NCBI RefSeq assembly: GCF_012849375.1
Contig: NZ_CP051684.1
Span: forward strand, 2,728,001-2,792,000
Length of the DNA stretch: 64,000 nt
Direction of reading: 5' to 3'
Origin: Duganella dendranthematis
GTDB lineage: Bacteria; Pseudomonadota; Gammaproteobacteria; Burkholderiales; Burkholderiaceae_D
Shown: positions 1-8,460 of the stretch, one piece after another
How the letters are laid out: each line of letters begins with the position of its first letter
How positions within the stretch are numbered: the stretch's first letter is position 1
Position numbers and translations under genes: made by a program
The notes under the pieces: generated by a model
Databases searched by the model: none
The model's input: only the letters and a program-made list of their open reading frames with translations
What the model was told of the DNA's origin: nothing

Positions 1-60
1 CTTGAGTTGGGCGATATAGGCGTCGATCCAGGCCAGCTTGCTGTCTGGAGCGTCGCTCAT
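1..60 (-). CDS. xerC: Tyrosine recombinase XerC, N-terminal fragment (cut by window edge)
   Basis: Only the first 20 codons are in the window, read leftwards from an ATG at 58-60; they encode MSDAPDSKLAWIDAYIAQLK. XerC acts with XerD at dif sites to resolve chromosome dimers. The W-I-D-A-Y-I-A-Q-L segment fits the start of the N-terminal SAM-like core-binding domain. The call rests mainly on position, because a DUF484 gene immediately upstream of xerC is the standard Burkholderiales arrangement and the gap here is 8 bp. No catalytic residue is visible, so the family call is an inference. Confidence 0.6.
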   Translation of the reverse strand, partial: MSDAPDSKLAWIDAYIAQLK

Positions 61-68
61 GGTGTTGC

Positions 69-737
69 TCAGGCCAGCAGCCAGGCCAGCGCGGTGCTGG
101 AGGTTTCGCCGATGTGGACCAGGAAGTCGGTGGCCATCAGCCCGGTGAAGCGGTTGGCGTCCTGCGACCCCATGATCAGCAGGCCGAACGCCTGTTTGTC
201 GCCCGGCTTGCGCAGCGGGATGATGACGGTCGACACCACGGCGGACGGATCGTCCAGCCAGCGCACCGCTTCAAAGTCCTTGTTGGCGCCGCAGTACGGA
301 GCCAGCAGGCTGTTGGCGAAGATGCGCGCGTCTTCCGACACGCCCTTGACGAACCACTCGTCGGCGTAATCCGGCGCCGCGCCCCAGATGCGCACGGTCA
401 CTTGCGGCACCTCGAAGCTGTTTTTCAGGCCGCTGGTGACCGAGTGTGGCATCGAGCCCACATCTTCCGCTTGCAGCAGCACCTGGGTCCAGCGGTGGAA
501 CTTGTTGGCGATGGCTTCGTTTTCCGACGCCAGGCGCATCAGGTTGCTCATGCGCAGTTCCAGCGTTTTGTATTTGTCGCGCAACACTTCCATCTGGCGT
601 TCCTGCAGCGAGACGGCGCGGCCCGTCAGCGGACTGGCCAGTTTGATTTCACCCAGCAAGTCGGCGTGTTCTTCGAAGAATTGCGGGTGGTCGGTCAGGT
701 ATTGCGCGACGAGTGTGGAATCCAGTGGGGCGGTCAT
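69..737 (-). CDS. DUF484 family (GAF-like) protein
   Basis: A 222-residue cytoplasmic protein without signal peptide. The N-terminus (V-A-Q-Y-L-T-D-H-P-Q-F-F-E-E-H, then L-L-G-E-I) is the DUF484 signature. A predicted coiled-coil stretch around residues 45-75 (L-Q-E-R-Q-M-E-V-L-R-D-K) leads into a GAF-like domain. Its biochemical role is not established. It regularly sits between dapF and xerC, and here it ends 8 bp before xerC, so the two are probably co-transcribed. The usual upstream neighbour dapF is displaced by about 3 kb holding a porin and a SEL1 gene. The ATG at 737 is the only start that keeps the conserved N-terminus. Confidence 0.85.
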   Translation of the reverse strand: MTAPLDSTLVAQYLTDHPQFFEEHADLLGEIKLASPLTGRAVSLQERQMEVLRDKYKTLELRMSNLMRLASENEAIANKFHRWTQVLLQAEDVGSMPHSVTSGLKNSFEVPQVTVRIWGAAPDYADEWFVKGVSEDARIFANSLLAPYCGANKDFEAVRWLDDPSAVVSTVIIPLRKPGDKQAFGLLIMGSQDANRFTGLMATDFLVHIGETSSTALAWLLA

Positions 738-776
738 GAGGTACTTTGTAGGCGAGGTTGGTGTGCAATTTTAAAC

Positions 777-810
777 GAAAAAAAACGGGCATGGTGGACC
801 CATGCCCGTG
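777..810 (-). terminator. Rho-independent terminator of the porin gene
   Basis: Arms CGGGCATGG (786-794) and CCATGCCCG (800-808) form a perfect 9-bp stem with a 5-nt loop. On the minus strand the stem is followed by eight T (plus-strand A run at 778-785). It lies about 40 bp beyond the porin stop codon and separates that gene from the DUF484-xerC unit. Confidence 0.9.
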
Positions 811-850
811 ATTCCCCAACTCGCACCGGCAGTTCTGTGACTGCGCCCGC

Positions 851-1915
851 TCAGAAGTTGTGGTGGATACCGACGCTGTAGAAATTGAAGGTGGTGGTGG
901 CGGTCGCTTTGCGGCGCGTGCCGTCCACATAGACATAGGTGCGCGGCGACAGGTTGTAGTCGTAGCCGAGCGAGAATTGCTTGGTCTTGGCGATGGTCGG
1001 CACGTTGAGCGCATTGTCCGGCGTCTTGCGGCCGATGCCGGCGCGTACCAGGCCGAGGCCGATGTTGTAGTTGGCGCCGATCATCCAGGCCTTGGTGATC
1101 GGGTTGATCGGCAGGCTGAAGTCCTGATCCTGGCGCTGGTAGGTGGCCATCAGCTTGAGGTCGTTGATCGGCTTGAACGAGGCGCCGACCGACCACAGCT
1201 TGGTGGCCACGGCGTTGCGCTCGTAGGCGGCGTAGGCGGCAAACGGTCCCTGGGTGGCGGTGGCGCTGACCGAGTACGGATACTTGGCCGCCATGCTGTT
1301 GGCCGGGAACTGCGGCGCGGTGGTGGTGCCGCGGCCGATGATGACTGGATTGTTGTTGGCTTCGCGGCTGGCCACGGTGACGTTCAGCTGGAAGATGTTG
1401 CCGATCACGGGCGTGTTGTAGAACACGGCGTTGGAGAAGCGGTTCAGCGAGTTGCCGGCCACGCTCATCGGATCGCTGGTGTAGCCGGCCACTTGCAGGT
1501 CGGTCTGGTAGCCGGCCACGGCCGGCATGCCGGACCATGGTTCGAAGGCGGTGCTGGTTTCCTGGAAGGCGGTCAGGCCACGGCCGAGGCGCAGCGTGCC
1601 GAAGTCGCCTTGCAGGCCGACCCGGCTCTGACCCTGGAACAGCGGCCGCACCGTGTTTTCGATGACGCCGGTGTCGGGCTCATAGCGGATTTCCAGTTGG
1701 AACAGGGCTTTCAGGCCGCTGCCCAGGTCTTCCACGCCACGGAAGCCGAGCTTGTTGTTATCGCGCTTGCCGACTGCGGTCACGTCAGTATCGGTGCGGC
1801 GCGATATGCCGGCGTCCAGTGTGCCATAGATGGTGACCGACGATTGCGCCACCGCGCCCGAGGTCACACCCATGAGCACACCCGTGAGTGCCAGAGCCAC
1901 CAGAGTTTTTTTCAT
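851..1915 (-). CDS. Gram-negative porin (betaproteobacterial trimeric type)
   Basis: A 354-residue outer membrane general porin for passive diffusion of small hydrophilic solutes. The signal peptide is MKKTLVALALTGVLMGVTSG with cleavage after A-V-A-Q. The mature protein begins S-S-V-T-I-Y-G-T-L-D-A-G, then K-L-G-F-R-G-V-E-D-L-G-S-G-L-K-A, the standard start of Burkholderia/Neisseria-type porins. It ends in ..V-G-I-H-H-N-F, with the C-terminal phenylalanine needed for BAM-dependent assembly. Length is typical. A purine-rich AGGAAAAAA precedes the ATG. It has its own terminator and a 390-bp upstream gap, so it is a single-gene unit. Confidence 0.93.
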   Translation of the reverse strand: MKKTLVALALTGVLMGVTSGAVAQSSVTIYGTLDAGISRRTDTDVTAVGKRDNNKLGFRGVEDLGSGLKALFQLEIRYEPDTGVIENTVRPLFQGQSRVGLQGDFGTLRLGRGLTAFQETSTAFEPWSGMPAVAGYQTDLQVAGYTSDPMSVAGNSLNRFSNAVFYNTPVIGNIFQLNVTVASREANNNPVIIGRGTTTAPQFPANSMAAKYPYSVSATATQGPFAAYAAYERNAVATKLWSVGASFKPINDLKLMATYQRQDQDFSLPINPITKAWMIGANYNIGLGLVRAGIGRKTPDNALNVPTIAKTKQFSLGYDYNLSPRTYVYVDGTRRKATATTTFNFYSVGIHHNF

Positions 1916-2305
1916 TTTTTTTCCTTTATAAGTGTACTTCTCATCCCCGCTGTTGCATGACCGGTTGCTTAAACCTTAATGGTTGCTTGGACCGGTGGCG
2001 CCGGAATGGTCGATTGGGACGGCTTGTTTTGGTCGAAAGCCGCGCAAGGCCAACTTCTTGTTGTATTTTTGAAACGCTTGTTTGCCGTGGTATTCGGCCC
2101 AGGTTGGACGGCATTTTCTTTCAGCCGGGCATGAAAACAGTTCTAGCGTACAGGCGAGGGAGGGGGGCGCCGCTTGTGGCAAATCAAGCCCACCCGCATA
2201 TTGTTTTAGCGTGTGGCGCGGATGGCACGCTACACTAGGATACAAATGGCGCCGCAGATAACACAGCGGCGCATCCCACTTCGATGACATGCATAACAAG
2301 AGACA
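1916..2305. other. 390-bp intergenic region between divergent porin and SEL1 genes
   Basis: It should hold the porin promoter (minus) and the SEL1-gene promoter (plus). Composition is lower in GC than the flanking genes. The one open frame of about 107 codons on the minus strand (1976-2299) has no recognisable domain and cysteine-scattered, low-complexity content, so I do not call it. I found no convincing sigma-70 hexamer pair, repeat or RNA structure. Confidence 0.5.
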
Positions 2306-3745
2306 ATGGCAAATCGAGAAGAGTTAGGGATCATCAGGGGCGCCCGCGCCGGAGACGCGGACTGCCAACTGGCGCTGGGCAAGCTGTATCTGTTCGGTGG
2401 CGCCAGCCTGCCACTTAACGTGCCGACCGCGCTGCACTGGCTGGCGCGCGCCGCGCGCCAGGAGCGCGATGACGCCTGGCGTCTGATCGGCAACCACATT
2501 CCGTTTGAAATCGCCCGCAACGCGCTGCCGGAGGTGCTGTGCTGGTATCAACGCGCTAGTGACGCCGGCAGCGCAGCGGCCGCGCTGGTGCTGGCGGAAT
2601 TGCAGCAGACGGCGCCGCCGGCCAGCATGCCGGTGCACCACCAGCCCTTGCCCGAGTGCGGGGCCCGCCCATCCATATTGCATCCGGCTGCGGCGCCGGC
2701 GCTGCCCACGCTAGCCGGTGACCTGGCGCTGACGACGGAACAGGCGGCGCAACTGGAACAACTGTGGCGCCATCACCACGCGGCATTTCTGCAACAGGCC
2801 CGGTCCTTGCTGCGCCCTTTGCTGGCGCGCGCGCCGGCCGACGCCGAAGCAGCGCGCATGGCCGAGTGGCAAGCGGGACCGCAGTTGCTGGGCTTGCTGG
2901 CGCGCTGCGCCGCACTGCTGCCAGCGGATGGCGTCGACGCCGAATTGCAGCATTGCCGCGAACTGGCCGCCCATGGCGGCGAGCGCAACGCCCAGCTGGC
3001 GCTGGGCCTGTGGTTCGCGCGCATGGACAGCGACGGCAAGCGCCAGGGCCAGGGCATTGCCGCCGTCAACTTCAAGCGCGCCATCCGCTGGCTGACGCTG
3101 GCCGGCGAACAAGGCCTGGCGGAGGCGTGGTTCGCGTTGTCGCGCATCTATCTGAAACCGGAGTTTTCGCAGCGCTGCGTGGCCGAAGCACAAGGCTATC
3201 TGGAACGCGCCGCCGACATGGGGCATTGCGCCGCCCAGCTGGAATGCGGCATGTACGCCTGGCGCAACCGCCGCACCGACCAGCACAGCGATGTGCGCGC
3301 GGCCTACTGGCTGCAAAAGGCGGCGTCCCAAGGTTGTCCGGAGGCGGAAGCGGCGCTGGCGCGGGTGGCGGCTGCGCCCAAGGAACTAGACTGGATGACC
3401 AGTGCCATCACCTGTTTAACGCGGGAATTGTCGGAGAGTCAGCCGCTGCTGGCGGCGCGGCTGGAGTTGGCCGCGCTGTTCGGCCTGAGCCGGGCGGAAG
3501 CGTTGCTGCTGGATGTGAAAGCGGCCGATCATGGCCATTGCCTGGTGGTGGATATCCGCGCCAGCTATGGCCGCAGCAAGCGCCGGCTGGTGCTGCTGCG
3601 CACGGCGCGCGAGCGGCAGGCGCTGGACCGCATCGTGCGCCTGTTCGAGTCGATCGACAGCGGGCCGGACGGGCTGGAAGGCAATTACCGCCAGCGCCTG
3701 TACCGGCTCAAGACCTGGCTGCCGGATGATTTGATGGCAGCCTAG
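2306..3745 (+). CDS. SEL1-like (TPR-type) repeat protein
   Basis: A 479-residue protein without signal peptide or membrane segment. SEL1 repeats are visible at residues about 10-50 (G-D-A-D-C-Q-L-A-L-G-K-L-Y-L-F-G-G, then A-L-H-W-L-A-R-A-A) and in a second block at about 230-355 (A-Q-L-A-L-G-L-W-F-A, A-I-R-W-L-T-L-A-G-E-Q-G, Y-L-E-R-A-A-D-M-G, Y-W-L-Q-K-A-A-S-Q-G). The middle and the last 120 residues are family-specific. SEL1 proteins are usually protein-interaction scaffolds; the partner is unknown. The stop lies 5 bp from the convergent dapF stop. No strong ribosome-binding site is visible. Together with the porin it interrupts the usual dapF-DUF484-xerC order. Confidence 0.75.
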   Translation: MANREELGIIRGARAGDADCQLALGKLYLFGGASLPLNVPTALHWLARAARQERDDAWRLIGNHIPFEIARNALPEVLCWYQRASDAGSAAAALVLAELQQTAPPASMPVHHQPLPECGARPSILHPAAAPALPTLAGDLALTTEQAAQLEQLWRHHHAAFLQQARSLLRPLLARAPADAEAARMAEWQAGPQLLGLLARCAALLPADGVDAELQHCRELAAHGGERNAQLALGLWFARMDSDGKRQGQGIAAVNFKRAIRWLTLAGEQGLAEAWFALSRIYLKPEFSQRCVAEAQGYLERAADMGHCAAQLECGMYAWRNRRTDQHSDVRAAYWLQKAASQGCPEAEAALARVAAAPKELDWMTSAITCLTRELSESQPLLAARLELAALFGLSRAEALLLDVKAADHGHCLVVDIRASYGRSKRRLVLLRTARERQALDRIVRLFESIDSGPDGLEGNYRQRLYRLKTWLPDDLMAA

Positions 3746-3750
3746 ATGCC

Positions 3751-4613
3751 TTAGATTTCGATTTCGCCTTCGAACACCGTCACGGCTGGACCGGTCAGGA
3801 ATACTGGCTGGCCTTCGCCGGCCCAGCTGATCGACAACTGGCCGCCGCGCGCATCGACGCGCACCGGGCTGTCCAGCAGGCCGCGCCGGATGCCGGCCAC
3901 GGCCGCCGCACAGGCGCCAGTGCCGCACGCCAGCGTCTCGCCGACGCCGCGTTCAAACACGCGCAGCTTCACATGCTGGCGGCTCAGCACCTGCATGAAG
4001 CCGGCGTTGACGCGGTTCGGGAAGCGGGCGTGATGCTCGATCAGCGGACCGGTCAGTTCCACCGGCGCCGTCTCCACATCGTCCACTACCTGTACCGCAT
4101 GCGGATTGCCCATCGATACCGCCGAAATCAGTACGCTCTCGCGCGTGCCCCCCAGTTCCAGCACCAGCGGCCACAGCGTATCGTCACCCTGTTTTTCGCC
4201 GTGCAGGCCTTCCGTGTCGAACGGCACGCGGCCCGGCTCTAGCACAGGCGCCCCATGTCGACCGTGATGCTGCCGTTGGCTTCCAGCCGCGGCACGATCA
4301 CGCCGGCCTTGGTCTGCACGGTGATCGATTGCTTGTCGGTCAGCCCCTTTTCCGACACGAACTTGACGAAGGCGCGCGAGCCGTTGCCGCATTGCTCCAC
4401 TTCGCCGCCGTCGGCGTTGAAGATGCGATAGCGGAAATCGCAACCGGCATCGGTCGGCTTTTCCACCAGCAGGATCTGGTCGGCGCCGACGCCGAAGCGG
4501 CGGTCGCCCAGCAAGCGCCACTGCGCCGGCGTGAAGTCGATCTGCTGGGTGACGCCGTCGATGACGACGAAGTCATTGCCGGCGCCGTGCATTTTGGTGA
4601 ATTTGAGTTTCAT
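3751..4613 (-). pseudogene. dapF: Diaminopimelate epimerase DapF, frameshifted as read (probable sequencing error)
   Basis: DapF converts LL- to meso-diaminopimelate for lysine and peptidoglycan. The 5' part reads [20 protein letters not shown] and carries the first catalytic cysteine in E-Q-C75-G-N-G-S-R. It then reaches a premature stop after V-D-M-G-R-L-C. The next frame continues exactly where the family goes on ([12 protein letters not shown]) and carries the second catalytic site (A-C-G-T-G-A-C). One extra G in the minus-strand G run (plus-strand CCCC at 4251-4254) would restore V-D-M-G-A-P-V-L-E-P and a full-length enzyme of about 287 residues. DapF is normally essential, so an error in the read is likelier than a true pseudogene. 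Confidence 0.88.
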
Positions 4614-4620
4614 GGGTAGC

Positions 4621-5499
4621 TTATTTTTTGCTGTACAGCGAAGGCTCGCCGTTCGGGCGGGTCTTGAAGCGTTTGTGGGTCCAGAAATATTCGGCCGGGG
4701 ATTCGCGCACGCGTTCCTCGATGAACTGATTCATGCGGCGGGTGGCGGCCACCATATCCTCGCCCGGATAATTGTCCCACACTGGATAGAATTTGACACG
4801 CCATCCCTGATAATTCGGCAGGAAGGTGGCGATCACCGGCATCACCTGGGCGCCGGTGGTGGCGGCAATGCGGGCGGTGGCGGTCAGCGTGGCGGCCTGG
4901 ATGCCGAAGAAGGGCACGAACTCGGCATCCTTCTCGCCGAAATCCATGTCCGGCAACATGAAGTAGGGCAGCTTGTCGCGCAGCGCGCGCAGGATGGGCT
5001 TGATGCCGTCCTGGCGGGTGAACAGCTTGACCGGCTTGAAGCGGGCACGGCCGGCGCGCAGCACCTGGTCGAAGGCGGCGTTCTTCTGCGTCACGTACAT
5101 CGATGAGGCGGACGCTTCCATGGCGATGGCGGCGCCGGCCACGTCCAGGCAGACGAAGTGCGGGCACAGCAGGATGGTTGGCTTGCTGGTCATCTCGGCC
5201 ACCGGGATTACGCCGTTGGGCTCGATCTGGATCAGGCGCTTGAGGCGCGCTTCCGGCGCCCACCACAAAATCGCCCGTTCCCACACGCTGCGCGAGTAGG
5301 CCTGAAAGTGGCGGCGGGCGATATCGACCCGCTCGGCCTCGCTCAGTTCCGGCATGGTCAGGCGCAGATTGGTCAGCGCGATATGACGGCGCGAACGCAG
5401 CGTCGCAAACAACAGGCTGCCGATGGCGGCGCCAAAGCGTCCCAGCAGCGGCAGCGGCAGCCAGTGCAGCAGCCACATCAATCCCAATGTCAGTTTCAT
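4621..5499 (-). CDS. LpxL/HtrB-family lipid A acyltransferase (downstream copy)
   Basis: A 292-residue inner-membrane acyltransferase of the lauroyl/myristoyl type that adds a secondary acyl chain to Kdo2-lipid A from acyl-ACP. An N-terminal hydrophobic helix (residues 3-20) anchors it. The catalytic H-x4-D motif is H-F-V-C-L-D in [13 protein letters not shown], and a second conserved block is P-D-M-D-F-G. Its ATG overlaps the TGA of the upstream paralogue by four bases (ATGA), so the two are translationally coupled. dapF follows after 7 bp. Which acyl position it modifies cannot be read from sequence. Confidence 0.9.
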   Translation of the reverse strand: MKLTLGLMWLLHWLPLPLLGRFGAAIGSLLFATLRSRRHIALTNLRLTMPELSEAERVDIARRHFQAYSRSVWERAILWWAPEARLKRLIQIEPNGVIPVAEMTSKPTILLCPHFVCLDVAGAAIAMEASASSMYVTQKNAAFDQVLRAGRARFKPVKLFTRQDGIKPILRALRDKLPYFMLPDMDFGEKDAEFVPFFGIQAATLTATARIAATTGAQVMPVIATFLPNYQGWRVKFYPVWDNYPGEDMVAATRRMNQFIEERVRESPAEYFWTHKRFKTRPNGEPSLYSKK

Positions 5500-6347
5500 G
5501 CGTGTTCTCCCGCCACCGGTGCGGCGACGCCGTGCGGCACCTTGTAGCGGTTATAGCTCCAGTAATATTGCGACGGATTGCGGGCGATCAGGCGCTCCAT
5601 GGCGTGATTGATCGCTTGCGCCTGGGCGGCGCTGTCGCCGTCCAGGGTGCCGTCAAAGGGCACGAAGCGTACCACATAGCCGCGCCCGGCCGGCAGGCGC
5701 TCGGCGTAGGTGATGATGACGGTGGCGTTGCCCAGCAGGGCCAGCTTGGCCGGCAGGGTCATGCTGTAGGCGTTGCGGCCGAAGAAAGTGGCCCACACGC
5801 CTTCGCCTTCCTGCGGCACCTGGTCGGGCAGCACGCCGACCGGCTGGCCTTTCTTGAGGAACTTGGCCAGCATGCGCACGCCGGACATGGTGGCCGGCGC
5901 CAGCAGCAGATTCTTGCGCGCGCGCGCGCCTTCGATCAAGGGCTTGAGCGCCGCTTTTTTGGGGGGACGGTACATCACCATCAGCTCGGTGCGCAGGGCG
6001 ATTTCCTGGGCCACAATCTCAAAGCAGCCCAGGTGCGGCGTCATGAAGACGATGCCGCGACCAGCGTCGAGCTCGGTTTGCACCAGCGCCCAGTTTTCCA
6101 ACGTGGCGTGGCGCGACACGCGGGCCGGATCGGCGCACCAGATGAAGGGCAGCTCGAACATGCTTTTGCCGGCTTCGGCGACGGCGGCGTGCAGGTGCTG
6201 GCTGAAGCCGGCCTGGGCCAGGTTGTCGCGCAGGCGGTGGCGGTAGGATGGCGACACCCAGTACACCAGCCAGCCCAGCGCGGCGCCGGCCGCATGCAGC
6301 GCGGAGAGAGGAAAGATCGACAAAAAACGGAAAAATGGAACCAGCAT
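5496..6347 (-). CDS. LpxL/HtrB-family lipid A acyltransferase (upstream copy)
   Basis: A second lysophospholipid acyltransferase-family protein, 283 residues from the preferred ATG at 6347 (M-L-V-P-F-F-R-F-L-S). An in-frame ATG at 6374 would add nine unconserved residues. The H-x4-E catalytic motif is T-P-H-L-G-C-F-E. The conserved V-L-P-D-Q-V-P-Q-E-G-E-G-V-W-A-T-F-F-G block, typical of this family, is present. It is first in a minus-strand operon with its paralogue and dapF, and divergent from metK. Two such genes in tandem suggest that the two secondary acyl chains of lipid A are added by these two enzymes. Confidence 0.9.
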   Translation of the reverse strand: MLVPFFRFLSIFPLSALHAAGAALGWLVYWVSPSYRHRLRDNLAQAGFSQHLHAAVAEAGKSMFELPFIWCADPARVSRHATLENWALVQTELDAGRGIVFMTPHLGCFEIVAQEIALRTELMVMYRPPKKAALKPLIEGARARKNLLLAPATMSGVRMLAKFLKKGQPVGVLPDQVPQEGEGVWATFFGRNAYSMTLPAKLALLGNATVIITYAERLPAGRGYVVRFVPFDGTLDGDSAAQAQAINHAMERLIARNPSQYYWSYNRYKVPHGVAAPVAGEHA

Positions 6348-6432
6348 CGGAAAATTGCCCTGTATCGAAAGCAAGCTTTTTTAAAAAAGCGTAAAATACC
6401 ACGTTAAGCAGTAACCGCTGAGTTAATGACAA

Positions 6433-6520
6433 CTTGCGACGCGGGATATAAATATCGCTAAAGCGTCGCAAGCCGTGTTGGTATGCGACCGTATTATTCA
6501 CACCATATCAGGAGCTTGCG
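6433..6520 (+). promoter_or_regulatory. metK leader with mutually exclusive stem-loops (candidate regulatory RNA)
   Basis: CTTGCGACGC (6433-6442) and GCGTCGCAAG (6463-6472) form a perfect 10-bp stem around a 20-nt A/T-rich loop. The 3' arm has two other exact partners: TGCGAC at 6484-6489 (pairs with 6465-6470) and GCTTGCG at 6514-6520 (pairs with 6467-6473). The last one covers the end of the AGGAG ribosome-binding site up to the metK ATG. The arrangement would allow translation to be switched. It does not match the SAM-II layout as I know it. Function is inferred; the complementarities are seen. Confidence 0.45.
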
Positions 6521-7687
6521 ATGTCTAATGATTATCTTTTCACTTCGGAATCCGTCTCGGAAGGTCACCCGGACAAGGTCGCCGACCAAATTTCCGACGC
6601 CATCCTCGACGCGATCCTGGCCCAGGACCCGAAAGCCCGTGTCGCAGCCGAAACGCTGTGCAACACCGGTCTGGTCGTGCTGGCCGGTGAAATCACCACC
6701 CACGCCAACGTCGACTACATCCAGGTTGCCCGCGAAACCATCAAACGCATCGGCTACGACAATACCGACTACGGTATCGACTACCGCGGTTGCGCCGTGC
6801 TGGTGGCCTACGACAAGCAGTCGCCGGACATCGCCCAGGGCGTTGACGAAGGCGCCGGCCTGGACCTGGACCAAGGTGCTGGCGACCAGGGCCTGATGTT
6901 CGGCTACGCCTGCGACGAAACCGCCGAGCTGATGCCAGCCGCGATCCACTACGCCCACCGCCTGGTCGAGCGCCAGTCGCAGCTGCGCAAGGATGGCCGT
7001 CTGCCATGGCTGCGTCCGGATGCCAAGTCGCAAGTCACGCTGCGTTATGTGAATGGCCGCCCGGTGGCGGTGGATACCGTGGTGCTGTCGACCCAGCACG
7101 CGCCGGAAATGCTGCACAAGCAGATTGAAGAAGCGGTGATCGAAGAGATCATCAAGCCGGTGCTGCCGAAAGAGTGGCTGCAAGACACCAAATACCTGGT
7201 CAACCCGACCGGCCGTTTCGTCATCGGCGGCCCGCAGGGTGACTGCGGCCTGACCGGTCGCAAGATTATCGTTGACACCTACGGCGGCGCTTCGCCACAC
7301 GGCGGTGGCGCGTTCTCGGGCAAGGATCCATCGAAGGTCGACCGTTCGGCAGCGTATGCCGCCCGTTACGTGGCCAAGAACGTGGTGGCGGCTGGTCTGG
7401 CGCGTCAGTGCCAGGTGCAGGTGTCGTACGCGATCGGCGTGGCGCGTCCGATCAACATCACCGTGTACACCGAAGGCACCGGCGTGATCCCGGACGAGAA
7501 AATCGCCCAGCTGGTGCAGGAGCACTTCGACCTGCGTCCGAAAGGCATCGTGCAGATGCTGGACCTGCTGCGTCCGATCTACGCCAAGACCGCCGCTTAC
7601 GGCCACTTCGGCCGCGAAGAGCCGGAATTCTCGTGGGAGCGCACCGACAAAGCCGCGATCCTGCGCGCTGCCGCCGGCCTGAAATAA
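6521..7687 (+). CDS. metK: S-adenosylmethionine synthase MetK
   Basis: A 388-residue cytosolic enzyme that makes S-adenosylmethionine from methionine and ATP. Family motifs are intact: the N-terminal [13 protein letters not shown], the flexible-loop region around D-Q-G-L-M-F-G-Y-A, and the C-terminal [19 protein letters not shown] phosphate-binding loop. The start follows AGGAG by 6 nt. It is monocistronic, with a leader able to fold in alternative ways and a strong terminator just after the stop. Together with ahcY and metF downstream it covers most of the activated-methyl cycle. Confidence 0.98.
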   Translation: MSNDYLFTSESVSEGHPDKVADQISDAILDAILAQDPKARVAAETLCNTGLVVLAGEITTHANVDYIQVARETIKRIGYDNTDYGIDYRGCAVLVAYDKQSPDIAQGVDEGAGLDLDQGAGDQGLMFGYACDETAELMPAAIHYAHRLVERQSQLRKDGRLPWLRPDAKSQVTLRYVNGRPVAVDTVVLSTQHAPEMLHKQIEEAVIEEIIKPVLPKEWLQDTKYLVNPTGRFVIGGPQGDCGLTGRKIIVDTYGGASPHGGGAFSGKDPSKVDRSAAYAARYVAKNVVAAGLARQCQVQVSYAIGVARPINITVYTEGTGVIPDEKIAQLVQEHFDLRPKGIVQMLDLLRPIYAKTAAYGHFGREEPEFSWERTDKAAILRAAAGLK

Positions 7688-7714
7688 GCAGCCTCGGCAG
7701 TAGCCAGCAGTGAC

Positions 7715-7742
7715 AACGCCCCGGACTCCGGGGCGTTTTTAT
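7715..7742 (+). terminator. Rho-independent terminator of metK
   Basis: AACGCCCCGG (7715-7724) pairs with CCGGGGCGTT (7728-7737) over a 3-nt loop, followed by a T run. It lies 27 bp after the metK stop codon. Confidence 0.93.
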
Positions 7743-7822
7743 TTGGGCCGAGCCGGTGGTGGTGGTGGTGGTTTTGGCGGCAAATACCTGCGCCGGAAAT
7801 CATCGTTCATGATCGCTCCTTC

Positions 7823-8341
7823 TCAGCGTTGCGAAGTGTTGATTGCTATGTTGAGCTTTTCTTGTACGTTGGTGCGTATTTTTTCTGTCAGCAGTAGATC
7901 GTGTTGCAACTTACTGTATTCGCTGCCGTATTTGTCGCGCAATCCGAGTAATTTTTTCTCAAATTCGGTGATGGAAAATACGGCATTGACCTTCATCCGC
8001 ACGATCAAACTTTCGATATTGACAGCCAGTAACGTCAAACTCGTCGCGGCAGTCGCGTGACGGTTGATTTTTTCTGCGACGGAGAGTTGCCTTGAAACGA
8101 TTGCAAGCAGCGCACTGGCAGAAGTAAAAACCGGCCATAGAAAAGTATAGTCGCTGTTCTTCCAGAATACGAGACCAGCCAACGCGCCTCCGCCCGATGA
8201 GATTGCGACGGCAATTTTTGTGATGCTGTCCAACCAAGTCCAGCGTGCCAGCAACGCCTGCTCAATGCCTGCGGTATAGCGTGTGTTGTACAGTAAGTCG
8301 TGGGTCTCATCCCAAACGGCATCGCGTGGATCTATGTCCAT
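7823..8341 (-). CDS. SLATT-like two-transmembrane protein
   Basis: About 172 residues from the ATG at 8341 (M-D-I-D-P-R-D-A-V-W-D-E); an upstream TTG at 8359 is possible. Two hydrophobic helices at about residues 38-60 (T-K-I-A-V-A-I-S-S-G-G-G-A-L-A-G-L-V-F) and 65-85 (F-L-W-P-V-F-T-S-A-S-A-L-L-A-I-V) are followed by a long charged helical tail (S-V-A-E-K-I-N-R-H-A-T-A-A). This layout resembles SLATT domains, membrane effectors found with nucleotide-signalling (SMODS/SLOG) systems. No such sensor gene is adjacent. Base composition is clearly lower in GC than metK and ahcY on either side, which suggests acquisition. The family assignment is by architecture only. Confidence 0.6.
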   Translation of the reverse strand: MDIDPRDAVWDETHDLLYNTRYTAGIEQALLARWTWLDSITKIAVAISSGGGALAGLVFWKNSDYTFLWPVFTSASALLAIVSRQLSVAEKINRHATAATSLTLLAVNIESLIVRMKVNAVFSITEFEKKLLGLRDKYGSEYSKLQHDLLLTEKIRTNVQEKLNIAINTSQR

Positions 8342-8460
8342 AATGGAATTCGCGGGCAAAAGAGCACACTATAGGACGGTGGCGCTGTCGCCCCTCTGCG
8401 TTGGCGCAAACGGGCGGATTGTTGTCGCCATCGCCGGCTAACGATGCTAAAATGCACGTT

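Noticed and set aside
1976..2299. A 107-codon minus-strand frame upstream of the porin
   Set aside because: No ribosome-binding site, no recognisable domain, and it occupies the only room for two divergent promoters.
6375..6390. Palindrome GCTTTTTTAAAAAAGC upstream of the lpxL gene as a terminator
   Set aside because: The arms are T/A homopolymers with no GC-rich stem, and it lies in a divergent promoter region; at most a bendable or operator-like tract.
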